Part shown: positions 6,014 through 6,080 of the stretch, in pieces
Layout of the letters: each line of letters starts with the position of its first letter
How positions within the stretch are numbered: position 1 is the first letter of the stretch
NCBI GenBank assembly: GCA_003132825.1
Contig: PKYX01000338.1
Span: 16,343 to 22,422 of the forward strand
Direction of reading: 5' to 3'
Length of the DNA stretch: 6,080 nucleotides
Origin: Acidobacteriaceae bacterium
GTDB taxonomy: Bacteria > Acidobacteriota > Terriglobia > Terriglobales > Acidobacteriaceae
Position numbers and translations under genes: made by a program
Notes under the pieces: model-generated
Databases searched by the model: none
The model's input: only the letters and a program-made list of their open reading frames with translations
Told to the model about the DNA's origin: nothing

Positions 6014-6033
6014 TCACCCTCCTTGCAGGGTGA
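6014..6033. repeat. Perfect 7-bp hairpin near the right edge
   Basis: TCACCCT (6014-6020) and AGGGTGA (6027-6033) are perfect complements around a 6-nt loop (CCTTGC). No T run follows on either strand. The right arm overlaps the first GGGTGACA unit, so the left arm is an inverted copy of the same core. This may be part of a mobile-element end rather than a terminator. Confidence 0.55.
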
Positions 6034-6080
6034 CAAAGTCTAGTTGCAGTTAAGGGGTGACATTATCTTGGAGCATTTAC
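6028..6080. repeat. Tandem 27-bp-period repeats with GGGTGACA core, possible mobile-element end
   Basis: Two units begin GGGTGACA at 6028 and 6055, 27 bp apart. Over the 26 bases available they agree at 18 positions, including TCT at offsets 12-14, GCA at 19-21 and TTA at 23-25. The second unit runs into the window end, so further copies may follow. Serial transposase-binding repeats of this sort are known at the ends of some insertion sequences, for example the IS21 family. No transposase is visible, so the assignment is inference. The rest of 5923-6013 holds no gene I can support. Confidence 0.6.

Noticed and set aside
4246..6033. 595-codon open frame on the plus strand, longer than the gene it overlaps
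   Set aside because: It is antisense to the phosphatase gene, is rich in Arg/Gly/Val with no recognisable family, and the opposite strand has a complete conserved active site and signal peptide. It is a GC-driven shadow frame.
1..6080. A novel defence, biosynthetic or mobile system
   Set aside because: The genes are recognisable housekeeping, repair or unknown membrane proteins in ordinary arrangement. Only the edge repeats hint at a mobile element, and that lies outside the window.

Overview
The window looks like ordinary, GC-rich (roughly 60 percent by eye), densely coded chromosome from a free-living bacterium. The gene mix and protein style would fit Acidobacteriota (Terriglobia-like). 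That placement is an impression from protein resemblance, not a demonstration. No rRNA, tRNA, CRISPR array, complete insertion sequence or phage gene was seen.

Left part, plus strand (1-2062): the C-terminal third of a 3-hydroxybutyryl-CoA dehydrogenase enters from the left edge. It is followed by a small unrecognised membrane protein (377-733), a YycJ-like metallo-beta-lactamase-fold hydrolase (801-1604), and a small two-helix membrane protein with an N-terminal zinc-finger pattern like that of anti-sigma factors (1622-2062). Three of the gaps around these genes carry short, imperfect or perfect tandem duplications (periods 16, 11, 8 and 12 bp).

Middle (2063-3286): a minus-strand msrA (methionine sulfoxide repair) converges on the zinc-finger membrane gene. 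Across a 165-bp gap it diverges from a plus-strand DUF1761 four-helix membrane protein. The gap holds a plausible msrA promoter whose -35 lies in a 6-bp-arm inverted repeat.

Right part, minus strand (3287-5922): a two-gene unit. A secreted alkaline-phosphatase-superfamily enzyme is upstream, and its stop codon overlaps the start of pyrD (class 1B dihydroorotate dehydrogenase) in an ATGA junction. The overlap implies co-transcription and probable translational coupling, although one product is exported and the other is a cytosolic pyrimidine-synthesis enzyme. The partner subunit gene pyrK is not in the window.

Right edge (5923-6080): non-coding. It contains a possible near-leaderless promoter for the phosphatase, a perfect 7-bp hairpin, and two tandem 27-bp-spaced repeats starting GGGTGACA that run to the window end. 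These may be the end of a mobile element lying outside the window. I found no convincing new biological system. The best leads are the edge repeats, the phosphatase-pyrD coupling and the orphan zinc-finger membrane protein.
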